Assembly: GCA_024275775.1 (NCBI GenBank)
Contig: JAJRYM010000247.1
Span: forward strand, 1-10,873
Direction of reading: 5' to 3'
From: Nitrospirota bacterium
Lineage (GTDB): Bacteria > Nitrospinota_A > UBA7883 > JACRGQ01
DNA length: 10,873 nt
Shown here: positions 1 to 6,823 of the stretch, piece by piece
Numbering within the stretch: the first letter of the stretch is position 1
How the letters are laid out: each line of letters begins with the position of its first letter
Made by a program: the position numbers and the translations under genes
The notes under the pieces: generated by a model
Database searches by the model: none
The model's input: only the letters and a program-made list of their open reading frames with translations
Told to the model about the DNA's origin: nothing

Positions 1-491
1 AATTCCGCCGTGTCTATCCCGAAAGGGCAGAATTGGGCGCATCGTCTGCATTCGGAGCATTGATAGAAGTAGGTTGACCATTCCTTAAGGGTTTCTTCCG
101 AAAGCTCCTCCGCGCCCGCGAACTTTCCCAAAACCTTCCCCCCGACAGTGAAATATCTACGATAGATTTTTCGTAACAGTTCCTGCCGGGCCGCAGGCAT
201 ATTTTTTGGGTCGGATGTTCCAAGGAAATATTGGCACTTGTCTGTGCAGGCGCCGCATTTTACGCAGAGGTCCATGAACAGTTTCAGGGATTTGTACTTA
301 TCCGTCAGCTCGCCAAGCCGGGTTACAATTTTTTCTTTCCAATCGTCCGGCAATTTTTCGGGAAACCCGGCGGCTGAAAGATGCGCGGCCGATGCGGGGT
401 TGCTTGCTATATGCGAAGAAGCGCCTTCCCTTATTGGCGGAACGGGAAGCAGGGGCCCGTCGGCTTTAGGCGGTTTGAAATTTTCCCTCAT
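1..491 (-). CDS. dsrK: DsrK, iron-sulfur subunit of the DsrMKJOP membrane complex (N-terminal part, cut by window edge)
   Basis: The first 163 codons are present; the gene continues past the left edge. DsrK is the cytoplasmic, HdrD-like catalytic subunit of the Dsr membrane complex and is thought to exchange electrons with the DsrC disulfide/trisulfide. What is seen: two complete 4Fe-4S motifs of the CxxCxxCxxxC type, at C76/C79/C82/C86 and C145/C148/C151/C155, the second followed by Pro as in bacterial ferredoxin-type clusters. The CCG domains that would bind the catalytic cluster lie outside the window. The ATG directly follows the dsrM stop codon (TAAATG), so translation is probably coupled. 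Another HdrD/GlpC-type protein is possible from this fragment alone, but the adjacent NarI-like dsrM and dsrC make DsrK the best reading. Confidence 0.85.
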   Translation of the reverse strand, partial: MRENFKPPKADGPLLPVPPIREGASSHIASNPASAAHLSAAGFPEKLPDDWKEKIVTRLGELTDKYKSLKLFMDLCVKCGACTDKCQYFLGTSDPKNMPAARQELLRKIYRRYFTVGGKVLGKFAGAEELSEETLKEWSTYFYQCSECRRCAQFCPFGIDTAE

Positions 492-1226
492 TTATCTCGC
501 CTTATCCTGCCACGGGTTGACGTGCCGCGCTTCGCGGCAGTTTTCCGTTTGTGTGATTGTGGGGCTGAATAACAGGCCGCCCGAGTGCATCAGTTTGCTG
601 AGAGGAAAATAAAACCCCAGAATAAGAGCAAGCGTGAAATGGGACAGAAAGAGCGGGTGGGTCGGAATATTCACGGGATTGAGGCTTACAAGGCCGGTTG
701 TGAACTCGTTCGCCTCTTGGACAAGTTCCGGAACATAAATTTTCATGGATATGCCGGTAAGCGCCGTTAACAGCAAAAGCGCCAGCGCAAAATAATCGGC
801 CATCGCCGAAATATAGGCCAGCCTGTCAACGGCTTTTCGGAGACCCATCAGATAAAGCAGAGGCGCCGGCAGGAAGAAGCCCGCGTAAACTCCCCACGGC
901 TCAATGGATTCCAGAAAACCGTTTGCCGTTTCAATAAAGAAGTTCAGATGCCGTAAAAAAAGAAGCAGAAGAGCGAGGTGGAGCAGATAACCGCCCAGCC
1001 ATATCCGTTTATCGGAATTGAAAAGAGATCGGAACGTGAAGATATCTACGATATTTTTGCCAATCACTCCCACAGCGGTTTTTGGCGCGGGGGTAAGCGG
1101 TATTTTAAGAGGGGAGGGCGTTATCGCGTACAGCCATAATTTCCAGAAAAAACCAATTATAAAAACGGCGGCGGCCAAATAGCCGGCGGCAATAAAAGAA
1201 ACGGAAAGCAGGCTTAGTTCAGGCAA
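492..1226 (-). CDS. dsrM: DsrM, heme b membrane subunit of the DsrMKJOP complex (NarI-like)
   Basis: A 244-residue membrane protein with about five hydrophobic segments (near residues 8-30, 77-95, 112-130, 143-163 and 193-212). It resembles the NarI gamma subunit of respiratory nitrate reductase. Four histidines sit where heme b ligands are expected: H83 and H93 are 10 apart and H196 and H214 are 18 apart, the same spacings as the paired ligands of E. coli NarI. In the family, DsrM passes electrons between the quinone pool and DsrK. The start is TTG: an in-frame stop lies just upstream (the dsrC TGA) and no other start codon precedes the first membrane segment. No clear Shine-Dalgarno is visible. 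It lies 27 bases after dsrC and abuts dsrK. The length fits the shorter, five-helix DsrM type. Confidence 0.87.
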   Translation of the reverse strand: MPELSLLSVSFIAAGYLAAAVFIIGFFWKLWLYAITPSPLKIPLTPAPKTAVGVIGKNIVDIFTFRSLFNSDKRIWLGGYLLHLALLLLFLRHLNFFIETANGFLESIEPWGVYAGFFLPAPLLYLMGLRKAVDRLAYISAMADYFALALLLLTALTGISMKIYVPELVQEANEFTTGLVSLNPVNIPTHPLFLSHFTLALILGFYFPLSKLMHSGGLLFSPTITQTENCREARHVNPWQDKAR

Positions 1227-1253
1227 TTTGAAAACAAAAAGCGCGGAAAAACA

Positions 1254-1589
1254 TCAAACGCATCCCGTAGGTTTGGGCAGACCGGCAATTTTGCACGCCT
1301 GTTTTGCCGGCCCGCGCGGGAAAAGTTCGTAAAGGTATTTCATGTTTCCTTTTTCCTTGCCGTATTTTTTAGCCAGGGTTTTCGCCAGAATTCGCACCAT
1401 CGGAGCTATGCCGTATTCCCGGAAATATTCGCGCAGAAAATTGACGACCTCCCAATGCTCTTCGGCCATCTCTATTCCTTCCTGCCGGATGATGAAATCG
1501 GCCACATCCCTGTTCCAATCGTCGATATTGAGGAGATATCCCTCCTCGTCGGTTTCGATGCGGTTTCCGTTTATCTCAATAAAAGACAT
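1254..1589 (-). CDS. dsrC: DsrC, sulfur-carrier protein with both redox cysteines
   Basis: A 111-residue protein of the DsrC/TusE/RspA family. DsrC is a small cytoplasmic protein that carries sulfur on its flexible C-terminal arm: it accepts sulfur from sulfite reductase as a trisulfide and is re-reduced by DsrMK, or works in the opposite direction in sulfur oxidisers. The C-terminus shows the diagnostic pattern: C99 and the penultimate C110 are separated by ten residues, ending Gly-Cys-Val. TusE-type relatives keep only the last cysteine, so this is a true two-cysteine DsrC. The start is the ATG followed by Ser-Phe-Ile-Glu, with an AGGA about ten bases upstream; the frame stays open further upstream but that part runs antisense to the DUF1499 gene. 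It is the first gene of a dsrC-dsrM-dsrK unit. No dsrAB or dsrEFH is next to it. Confidence 0.93.
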   Translation of the reverse strand: MSFIEINGNRIETDEEGYLLNIDDWNRDVADFIIRQEGIEMAEEHWEVVNFLREYFREYGIAPMVRILAKTLAKKYGKEKGNMKYLYELFPRGPAKQACKIAGLPKPTGCV

Positions 1590-1612
1590 GACAACATCAT
1601 CCTGTTTTTTAA

Positions 1613-1636
1613 TGACGCCGTCAACAACGGCTGTCA
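1613..1636 (-). promoter_or_regulatory. Stem-loop in the dsrC leader
   Basis: A nearly perfect inverted repeat: TGAC and GCCGT on one side, ACGGC and GTCA on the other, with a single bulged base and a five-base loop (nine base pairs). It lies 24 bases upstream of the dsrC start, in the divergent gap with the DUF1499 gene. On the dsrC strand it is followed by an A-run, not a T-run, so it is not an intrinsic terminator. It could be an operator, an mRNA-stabilising 5' hairpin, or chance. Confidence 0.35.
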
Positions 1637-1715
1637 CGCCGGGTTGCGAACAACAATGCTCGCGTTTTTTTTTATTTGGCTTTGCCCTCCGAAGCTGTAT
1701 TGCCAGCCTCAAATA

Positions 1716-2171
1716 ATGGATGAAAAGCAGGCTTTTTTGGCCGATACTGTTTTTATGTTCTATTTCGGTGGCTGTAAAGACTCGCAAAAACCCGGCGTGA
1801 AGAAGGGGAGGCTCGCCCCATGCCCATCTTTGCCGAACTGTGTTTCTTCTTTTGAGCAGGATGAAAAACATTACGTGGCGCCGATTGCTTACACCTCCTC
1901 GCTGGAGCGGGCTTGCGCAAGGCTGGCCGCCGCGCTGGAAAATCTCCCCGATGTCCGTATAGTCTCCCGCACCGATACATACCTTCACGCGGAGTTCAGG
2001 AGTTCCTTTTTCAGGTTCGTTGATGACGTTGAGTTTCTTTTCCCTGAAAATGAAAAAATAATTCACGTTAGATCGGCATCCCGCGTTGGTTACTCCGATT
2101 TTAGGGCGAACAGGAAGAGAGTGGAGAAAATAAGGTATTTGTTCGGGCAACAGCCGGAAGAGGAAGAATAA
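1716..2171 (+). CDS. DUF1499 family protein, probable lipoprotein with disrupted signal peptide
   Basis: About 151 residues from the chosen ATG. The body is a clear DUF1499 domain: a CPxxPNCVSS motif near the start, then a central stretch with Arg-Thr-Asp-Thr-Tyr-Leu-His-Ala-Glu-Phe-Arg, FVDDVEF, and the hallmark RSASRVGYSD followed by NRKR. The molecular function of the family is not known. The N-terminus is odd. In this frame the start region is charged and unlike a signal peptide. One frame over, an ATG at 1720 begins MKSRLFWPILFL, a typical lipoprotein leader; joining the frames by one extra T in the T-run at 1750-1754 would give MKSRLFWPILFFMFYFGGC with a plausible lipobox cysteine. So this is either a real one-base deletion or a sequence error. 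Other in-frame starts are at 1656 and 1755. It is divergent from dsrC and convergent with the tRNA. Confidence 0.8.
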   Translation: MDEKQAFLADTVFMFYFGGCKDSQKPGVKKGRLAPCPSLPNCVSSFEQDEKHYVAPIAYTSSLERACARLAAALENLPDVRIVSRTDTYLHAEFRSSFFRFVDDVEFLFPENEKIIHVRSASRVGYSDFRANRKRVEKIRYLFGQQPEEEE

Positions 2172-2189
2172 AAACCAGCGATGGAAAAA

Positions 2190-2267
2190 TGGCGGGGTCG
2201 ACGAGACTCGAACTCGCGACCTCCTGCGTGACAGGCAGGCGTTCTAACCAAACTGAACTACGACCCC
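2190..2267 (-). tRNA. tRNA-Asp (anticodon GUC)
   Basis: A 78-base cloverleaf including an encoded CCA. Acceptor stem GGGGTCG pairs with CGACCCC; D stem GTTC/GAAC; anticodon stem CCTGC/GCAGG with loop CTGTCAC, anticodon GTC at 2232-2230; variable AGGTC; T stem GCGAG/CTCGT around TTCGAGT; discriminator G73. The U33-G34-U35 loop is the recognition signal for tRNA-guanine transglycosylase, whose gene lies further right in this window. A short inverted repeat (CCGATT, two bases, AATCGG; 2267-2280) lies at its 5' boundary. It is convergent with the DUF1499 gene, only 18 bases from that stop codon, with no convincing terminator between them. Confidence 0.97.
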
Positions 2268-2291
2268 CGATTCCAATCGGCTGGAACAGGG

Positions 2292-2320
2292 ATTGTAAGA
2301 CCCTTTTAACAGGCAGTCAA
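2292..2320 (-). promoter_or_regulatory. Sigma-70 promoter for tRNA-Asp
   Basis: On the minus strand, TTGACT (2320-2315), a 17-base spacer and TACAAT (2297-2292): five of six matches to each consensus box at ideal spacing. The expected transcription start is near 2285, about 18 bases before the mature tRNA. The -35 box directly abuts the TGA stop codon (2323-2321) of the upstream membrane-protein gene, so the tRNA has its own promoter with no spare sequence. Confidence 0.75.
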
Positions 2321-5300
2321 TCAGAAAGCCTTGCTTTCGCTTTGGAAACCTTCGGAAGAACCGTTTTCCAGGCTGGAAAGAGCGGTTAACGCCAGAAGCC
2401 TTAAAACAATGGGTATCTTTTGCTGTTTAATCACTTCTGGAGCGTACCGCTTCCATAATGCGCCCGCCGCACCGGGGTTGTCCGTTGCAAGATGTCCGAG
2501 AAGCGCGGCGCCGAAAACATAATCGGGATAGGGTATATCGCTTATTTCTTTATTTTCCTTTAATATTTTCGTGGCGATATCCGCCATTTCTTGCCCGTTC
2601 CGGTTGCTTACGGCCTTTACAAGTCTGAACGTTTCCAAAGCGTGGGGAGCAAGATGTTGGAAGCAGGGGCGGGATTCTATTTGCGACCATATTTTATTCA
2701 GCTCTTTTACGGATAAAAAAGGAGCTATTTGCATGGCCGTAAAGGTAAGCGCCTCTTCCCATCGCTTTGAATCTATCGACCCGCATTCCAGATTATTAAG
2801 AGATGCAATATCGGCCTGCAACTGAATCTCGCTGGGTAAGCGCAGGTTTTTATCGCCGGACAAATAATCCCTTATACGCATAACCCGCACGGCTCTCTGG
2901 TGCTGTGTATAAAATCGATAGGGAGTAATATCCGTTGTTTCGGCATCATTTTTTATGCCGGAGAGCATCTGTAACACAGGAAGCGAAGAAACGCTTATGG
3001 AGACCAAATCTGTGTATATATGTCCAAGGTAGCGCATCTTTACCGCATTTAGATCCAGCACGGGGAAATAGTCCGAGTTGGCATGAGTCGGCAGGGCCGT
3101 GTAATAAGGATCCAGAATATTTTTATCTCCCAACCAAAGAATATCAATATCCTGCATATTTTTTATTCCAACTCGCCGGAGTATTGCGGTCAATCTTGAA
3201 TCTGTGTCAAAAAAAGAGCTATCTATGCGCCCAACCTTGCCTTTTTTTCTTGCGGCGATAAGAATATCTCCCATAGAGGTCGTGTAGAGCGAGTAGTCGG
3301 AAAATTTCTCTGATATCGCCTTGATTACGCTTCCGAAGAGGTTTTCATCCATCGAATAAAGGTGTATCCATTGAATAAGTAGTCCGTCGTCTTCAAGATG
3401 CTCGCTGACGATTTCATAAAATTCTACGGAGAAAAGGCCAGCGACTCCGCTTACCCATGGATTGGAAGGTTCGGAAACAATAACATCGTATTTCTCGCGG
3501 TTTGAAGCAAAAAACGCTTTAGCATCATCAATATGTATGTTGCTTCTGGGGTCGGTATAGACCCTCTCGTTTTTGGGCCGAAAATTTTCAGCCGCTTTAA
3601 CCATGAACGGTTCGATTTCTATGATATCCAATCGCTCAAGCCGCGTGGAGGCAAGCAGTACGCTTGATGTTATACCTGAGCCCATGCCGATGCTTGCGAC
3701 TTTTTGAGTGTTGGGTTTAAGCATGAAAGGCACGGCGCCCAAAAGTGCTTGAGTGCTCTCGTCGGTGGAGAGGGGGCCGCCCGTTTCCATCTGAATCGAG
3801 GCGTCGGGTTTACCGTTTGTGAGAATTGACATTTTTCCATCGGAGCTTTTAACCACTGTTACCGTCGCAGTTTTACCGTCGCGATAATAAATTACTTCAG
3901 CACTTGTTGGAAGAATGTCGATTGTGTTTCGGTAAACGCCTGATGAAAGAACCGCCGGGTCGAAATGAACGAAAAGCATATAGGAGCCGATAACCGCAAT
4001 CCCCAATACGCCGGCCAGCGAAGGTAACCGGGCCCGCATCGAACCGGCGGCGACAGCCAAAACGAAAACACCCGTGATGATATCAATCGCGGCGCCGGTT
4101 AAAATCAGATTTTTAAGGCCGAAATACGGCATGCCGATATGTACGGCAAAAAACAGCCCCGCGATAGCGCCTAATGTATTGCCGGCATATACCCGTCCAA
4201 TTACTCCTTCTCCGTTCCCTTTTTGAAGCAGAATGTTCGTGATGAGAGGAAGCGTCATCCCTGCGCAGAATGTAGCGGGCATCATAATAATCATGGAAAT
4301 AAACTGCCCCGACAGATTAAAAAGAACGTAACCCTGGTCGGTTTTTGCAAGAGCTTTCAGGAGCCAGGCCATGATGTTAAAAGAATTGCCGTAAATCGGC
4401 AGTGTCATCACGGCCATTATTCCCATGACGATTTGTATAATTCCAATGAAATTCTCGGGATTTGCCATCGTGTCGATACGCCGTTTTATCCAGAAACCGC
4501 CCAATGCCATGCCTAAAATAAAGGCGCTCAGCATTAGTTCGAACGAATGGGTGGAACTGCCCAGAACGAGGCTTAACATTCGTATCCAGCCGATTTCATA
4601 TATGAAAGAGGCCGCGCCGGTTAAAAAAGCGACTGCGAGAAAACAGTAGTCCCACCGAATATTGGAGTCGGAAATTTCTTTTCGCGTAACGGTAGCCGGC
4701 ACATTGCTTTCCTCATTGCTCGCTTTGGATAAAACGATAACCGCGCAAGTTATAAGCAGATTTAAAACTCCGCCGGCAAGAACAGTACCCGGAAGGCCAA
4801 CCAGGTCGATAAGAATAAAACCGCTTGCCAGCACGCCGATGGCCGCCCCAAGGCTGTTCGCGAAATAGAGAATCGCGAGAGTAGCGCCGGGAGAGTTCGG
4901 GAAACGGCGTATTATGCCGGCGCTCATCAGGGGGAAGGTTGTTCCAAGAAGCACCGACTGCGGTAGAATCAGCAACGCGGCCAGCGTCCAGAGAAAAATC
5001 GTCACAGTTGATGAAGTTCCCAGCATAGGCAATACGGTGTAATAGGAAAAATGGAGCGCGTTGACGAATAGATTATGAAAAAATAGGGCGAAAATACCGA
5101 TTATTCCTTCAACAACGGCATAACCTATCAACAGGTTTTTAAGTTTGCGTGAATATTTCCCGATAAACCACGCGCCGCAGGCCATGCCTCCCATGAAAAT
5201 AGCCAGAACCAAGGTTTGGGCGTACGCCGCATGGCCCAGAAAAAGCTTTAGATAATGGGTCCAGATTGATTCGTAAATAAGGCCTGAAAATCCCGAAAGG

Positions 5301-5338
5301 GCGAAAATAAAGAAGAACGGGGTTTTGCTCTTTAACAT
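2321..5338 (-). CDS. Fused multi-pass membrane / spermidine-synthase-like protein with long C-terminal tail
   Basis: A 1005-residue protein. Residues 1 to about 460 are strongly hydrophobic with a dozen or more segments in two similar halves: SGFSGLIYESIW near 15-26 and TGAASFIYEIGW near 240-251 open each half, and each is followed by a Leu-rich, Gly-Met-Ala-Gly helix pair. Residues about 480-765 form a spermidine-synthase-like Rossmann domain: GMGSG (551-555), acidic E575/E577, DD604-605, SEPSNPW (622-628) and SDYFPVLDL (755-763). Genuine spermidine synthases have Asp where SEPSNPW has Glu, so aminopropyl transfer is doubtful and I give no speE symbol. Residues about 770-1005 look helical and match nothing I recognise. 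The start is the ATG with AAGGAAATTTC before it; an upstream in-frame ATG would add 17 residues but lies before this ribosome site. Substrate unknown. Confidence 0.85.
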   Translation of the reverse strand: MLKSKTPFFFIFALSGFSGLIYESIWTHYLKLFLGHAAYAQTLVLAIFMGGMACGAWFIGKYSRKLKNLLIGYAVVEGIIGIFALFFHNLFVNALHFSYYTVLPMLGTSSTVTIFLWTLAALLILPQSVLLGTTFPLMSAGIIRRFPNSPGATLAILYFANSLGAAIGVLASGFILIDLVGLPGTVLAGGVLNLLITCAVIVLSKASNEESNVPATVTRKEISDSNIRWDYCFLAVAFLTGAASFIYEIGWIRMLSLVLGSSTHSFELMLSAFILGMALGGFWIKRRIDTMANPENFIGIIQIVMGIMAVMTLPIYGNSFNIMAWLLKALAKTDQGYVLFNLSGQFISMIIMMPATFCAGMTLPLITNILLQKGNGEGVIGRVYAGNTLGAIAGLFFAVHIGMPYFGLKNLILTGAAIDIITGVFVLAVAAGSMRARLPSLAGVLGIAVIGSYMLFVHFDPAVLSSGVYRNTIDILPTSAEVIYYRDGKTATVTVVKSSDGKMSILTNGKPDASIQMETGGPLSTDESTQALLGAVPFMLKPNTQKVASIGMGSGITSSVLLASTRLERLDIIEIEPFMVKAAENFRPKNERVYTDPRSNIHIDDAKAFFASNREKYDVIVSEPSNPWVSGVAGLFSVEFYEIVSEHLEDDGLLIQWIHLYSMDENLFGSVIKAISEKFSDYSLYTTSMGDILIAARKKGKVGRIDSSFFDTDSRLTAILRRVGIKNMQDIDILWLGDKNILDPYYTALPTHANSDYFPVLDLNAVKMRYLGHIYTDLVSISVSSLPVLQMLSGIKNDAETTDITPYRFYTQHQRAVRVMRIRDYLSGDKNLRLPSEIQLQADIASLNNLECGSIDSKRWEEALTFTAMQIAPFLSVKELNKIWSQIESRPCFQHLAPHALETFRLVKAVSNRNGQEMADIATKILKENKEISDIPYPDYVFGAALLGHLATDNPGAAGALWKRYAPEVIKQQKIPIVLRLLALTALSSLENGSSEGFQSESKAF

Positions 5339-5379
5339 GAAATTTCCTTGTGAATCGAATATTAAAATTTTCCAGAAGA

Positions 5380-5409
5380 ATATTACCACTAAAGCAATCG
5401 GGCGATTAA
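5380..5409 (-). promoter_or_regulatory. Candidate promoter for the fused membrane/spermidine-synthase-like gene
   Basis: On the minus strand, TTAATC (5409-5404), an 18-base spacer and TAATAT (5385-5380) preceded by TGG, giving an extended -10 of the TGnTAATAT type. This leaves a leader of about 35-40 bases before the ATG at 5338. A 12-base perfect palindrome, TAATTTAAATTA (5407-5418), overlaps the -35 box and could be an operator. The -35 match is weak. Confidence 0.35.
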
Positions 5410-5418
5410 TTTAAATTA

Positions 5419-5702
5419 GTGATTAGATGCTATTAGTATGAATCTGCAAGAGGTTTGTATGCGGGGTAGGCAGGATTTCGCGCTCAGAATGGCGGCGCCT
5501 CAGCAAGTTTGGCGGCGATACGTCAGGGAGAGGTTCCCATGATGCGCTGGGAAGCGCCATGCAGTCGAAAGGGGATAAGCGGGGAAATATGGCGATAAGG
5601 GCTAACAGTCAGGCCTGTTACAAACTTTACATAATATACCTTATCGGAAATAAATGCTCCGCAATGAAAAGCTAGGATATTCCTCTGAACGGCCTAACTC
5701 CA
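5419..5702. other. Gene-free interval between tgt and the fused membrane protein gene
   Basis: No long open frame or recognisable RNA gene. ATTAG occurs three times (5415, 5422, 5432). Positions about 5455-5600 are clearly GC-richer than the flanks, which is unusual for intergenic DNA here, and contain overlapping potential hairpins: TTCCCA/TGGGAA and GCGC/GCGC around 5533-5556, and TAACAG/CTGTTA at 5603-5620. None is followed by a T-run, so no intrinsic terminator for the mla-tgt operon is evident. A 34-codon plus-strand frame (5438-5542) is too weak to call. It may hold a small RNA or a decayed gene; I cannot tell which. Confidence 0.4.
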
Positions 5703-6815
5703 TTATGTTTCAAGCTCCATTATCCCGGACGCGAATGAAGAAAACTCACCTTTTGAAATTGCCGAACGGATATTGGACATGAGCTTCTGATAGAAATGAA
5801 GATTATGAATAGTGTTCAACCGCAAGCCAAGCATCTCACCCGAAACGTAAAGATGCCTGAGGTAGGCTCGTGAATAGTTAAGGCAGGTCGGACAGCCGCA
5901 TTTTTCATCAATAGGCCTATCGTCCATGATGTAGCGGCTGTTGCGAATATTGATTTTTCCTTCTGAGGTAAACAGTCCGCCGTTTCGGGCGTTTCTGGTA
6001 GGCATAACGCAATCGAACATATCTACCCCAAGCGCCACCGCTTGTACTATGTCCTGCGGTTTGCCGACCCCCATAAGGTACCTCGGTTGTTCTTCCGGTA
6101 GTTCCGAAGCTGTTACATCCGTCATTTCCAGCATGAGCGAGGTCGATTCCCCCACGCTTAAACCGCCTATTGCGTATCCGTCGAACCCGATATCAATGAT
6201 CTGTTGTGCGGATTCTACTCGCAAATCCGGCTCCGTGCCGCCTTGGGTGATGCCGAACAGCGCCTGATTACCGCTCTTTTTGGCGGTTTTACATCTTTTT
6301 TCCCACTTTGTCGTTCTGTTCATGGCTTCGACAATCTGTTCTCTTGTTGATGGATACGAAGGCGGCTCATCGAAACACATCATTATGTCCGAACCAAGCG
6401 ACTCCTGGATTTCAATGGCCAATTCAGGCGTGAGCAGATGACTGCTTCCATCCAGATGGCTTTGGAAGTAAACGCCCTCTTCCGTAATTTTCGTAAGCCC
6501 TTTGAGGCTGAACACCTGATAGCCGCCGCTGTCTGTAAGAATCGGCCGGTCCCAGTTCATGAAACTGTGAAGCCCGCCCATTTTTCCTATAACCTCGTGG
6601 CCGGGGCGCAGATAAAGATGGTAGGTATTGCCGAGAATAATCTGCGAACCGGACTCTTTTATTTCATCCGGCGAAACGGTTTTTACGGTTCCCTGCGTCC
6701 CGACCGGCATGAACGCCGGGGTTTCAACCTCTCCGTGCGGGGTTTGCAGAAACCCTCTTCTGGCCTTGCCGTCTTTCGCAAGGACGCCGAAGGAGAAAGC
6801 GCGGTGGGAATCCAA
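5703..6815 (-). CDS. tgt: tRNA-guanine(34) transglycosylase (TGT)
   Basis: A 370-residue TIM-barrel enzyme that swaps G34 of tRNA-Asp, -Asn, -His and -Tyr for a 7-deazaguanine (preQ1 in most bacteria) in queuosine synthesis. Visible: the catalytic aspartate in TDSGGYQVFSL (D95), the nucleophile in DMFDCVMPTRNARNG (D268), and the zinc site C306/C308/C311/H337, matching Zymomonas TGT (D102, D280, C318/C320/C323/H349) including the 31-residue span. GLSVG keeps the valine of preQ1-using enzymes. One oddity: the pocket motif reads FDEPPSYPS where bacterial enzymes usually have FDEC. The start is TTG, with no other start codon nearby that keeps the N-terminal strand and no clear Shine-Dalgarno. It begins 8 bases after mlaD, so it is probably translated from the mla transcript, an uncommon setting for tgt. 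Confidence 0.95.
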   Translation of the reverse strand: MDSHRAFSFGVLAKDGKARRGFLQTPHGEVETPAFMPVGTQGTVKTVSPDEIKESGSQIILGNTYHLYLRPGHEVIGKMGGLHSFMNWDRPILTDSGGYQVFSLKGLTKITEEGVYFQSHLDGSSHLLTPELAIEIQESLGSDIMMCFDEPPSYPSTREQIVEAMNRTTKWEKRCKTAKKSGNQALFGITQGGTEPDLRVESAQQIIDIGFDGYAIGGLSVGESTSLMLEMTDVTASELPEEQPRYLMGVGKPQDIVQAVALGVDMFDCVMPTRNARNGGLFTSEGKINIRNSRYIMDDRPIDEKCGCPTCLNYSRAYLRHLYVSGEMLGLRLNTIHNLHFYQKLMSNIRSAISKGEFSSFASGIMELET

Positions 6816-6823
6816 GCCTGAAG

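Noticed and set aside
238..612. Plus-strand open frame over dsrK and the end of dsrM
   Set aside because: It is antisense to two confident genes with iron-sulfur and heme-ligand motifs and shows no domain features.
1566..1600. TTGACG-N17-GATGAT as a dsrC promoter on the minus strand
   Set aside because: The -10 box is poor, the -35 falls in the hairpin, and transcription would begin at or inside the start codon while a ribosome site is present upstream.
1590..2150. Upstream extension of the dsrC frame to a 298-residue protein
   Set aside because: The extra residues lie antisense to the DUF1499 coding region and share nothing with DsrC, while the short start gives the exact family length and N-terminus.
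2172..2189. Short CCA/TGG hairpin with T-runs as terminator for tRNA-Asp
   Set aside because: A three-base-pair stem is too weak to call an intrinsic terminator.
2321..5338. Naming the fused membrane protein speE (spermidine synthase)
   Set aside because: The aminopropyltransferase Asp is replaced by Glu in SEPSNPW and the enzyme domain is joined to a large membrane region; family membership is clear but the activity is not.
5339..5389. 17-residue upstream extension of the fused membrane protein
   Set aside because: The internal ATG has a good ribosome site (AAGGAA) and begins where the first helix of homologues begins; the extension covers the proposed promoter leader.
5438..5542. 34-codon plus-strand frame in the tgt/membrane-protein gap
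   Set aside because: No Shine-Dalgarno, no known motif, and a length expected by chance in GC-richer sequence.
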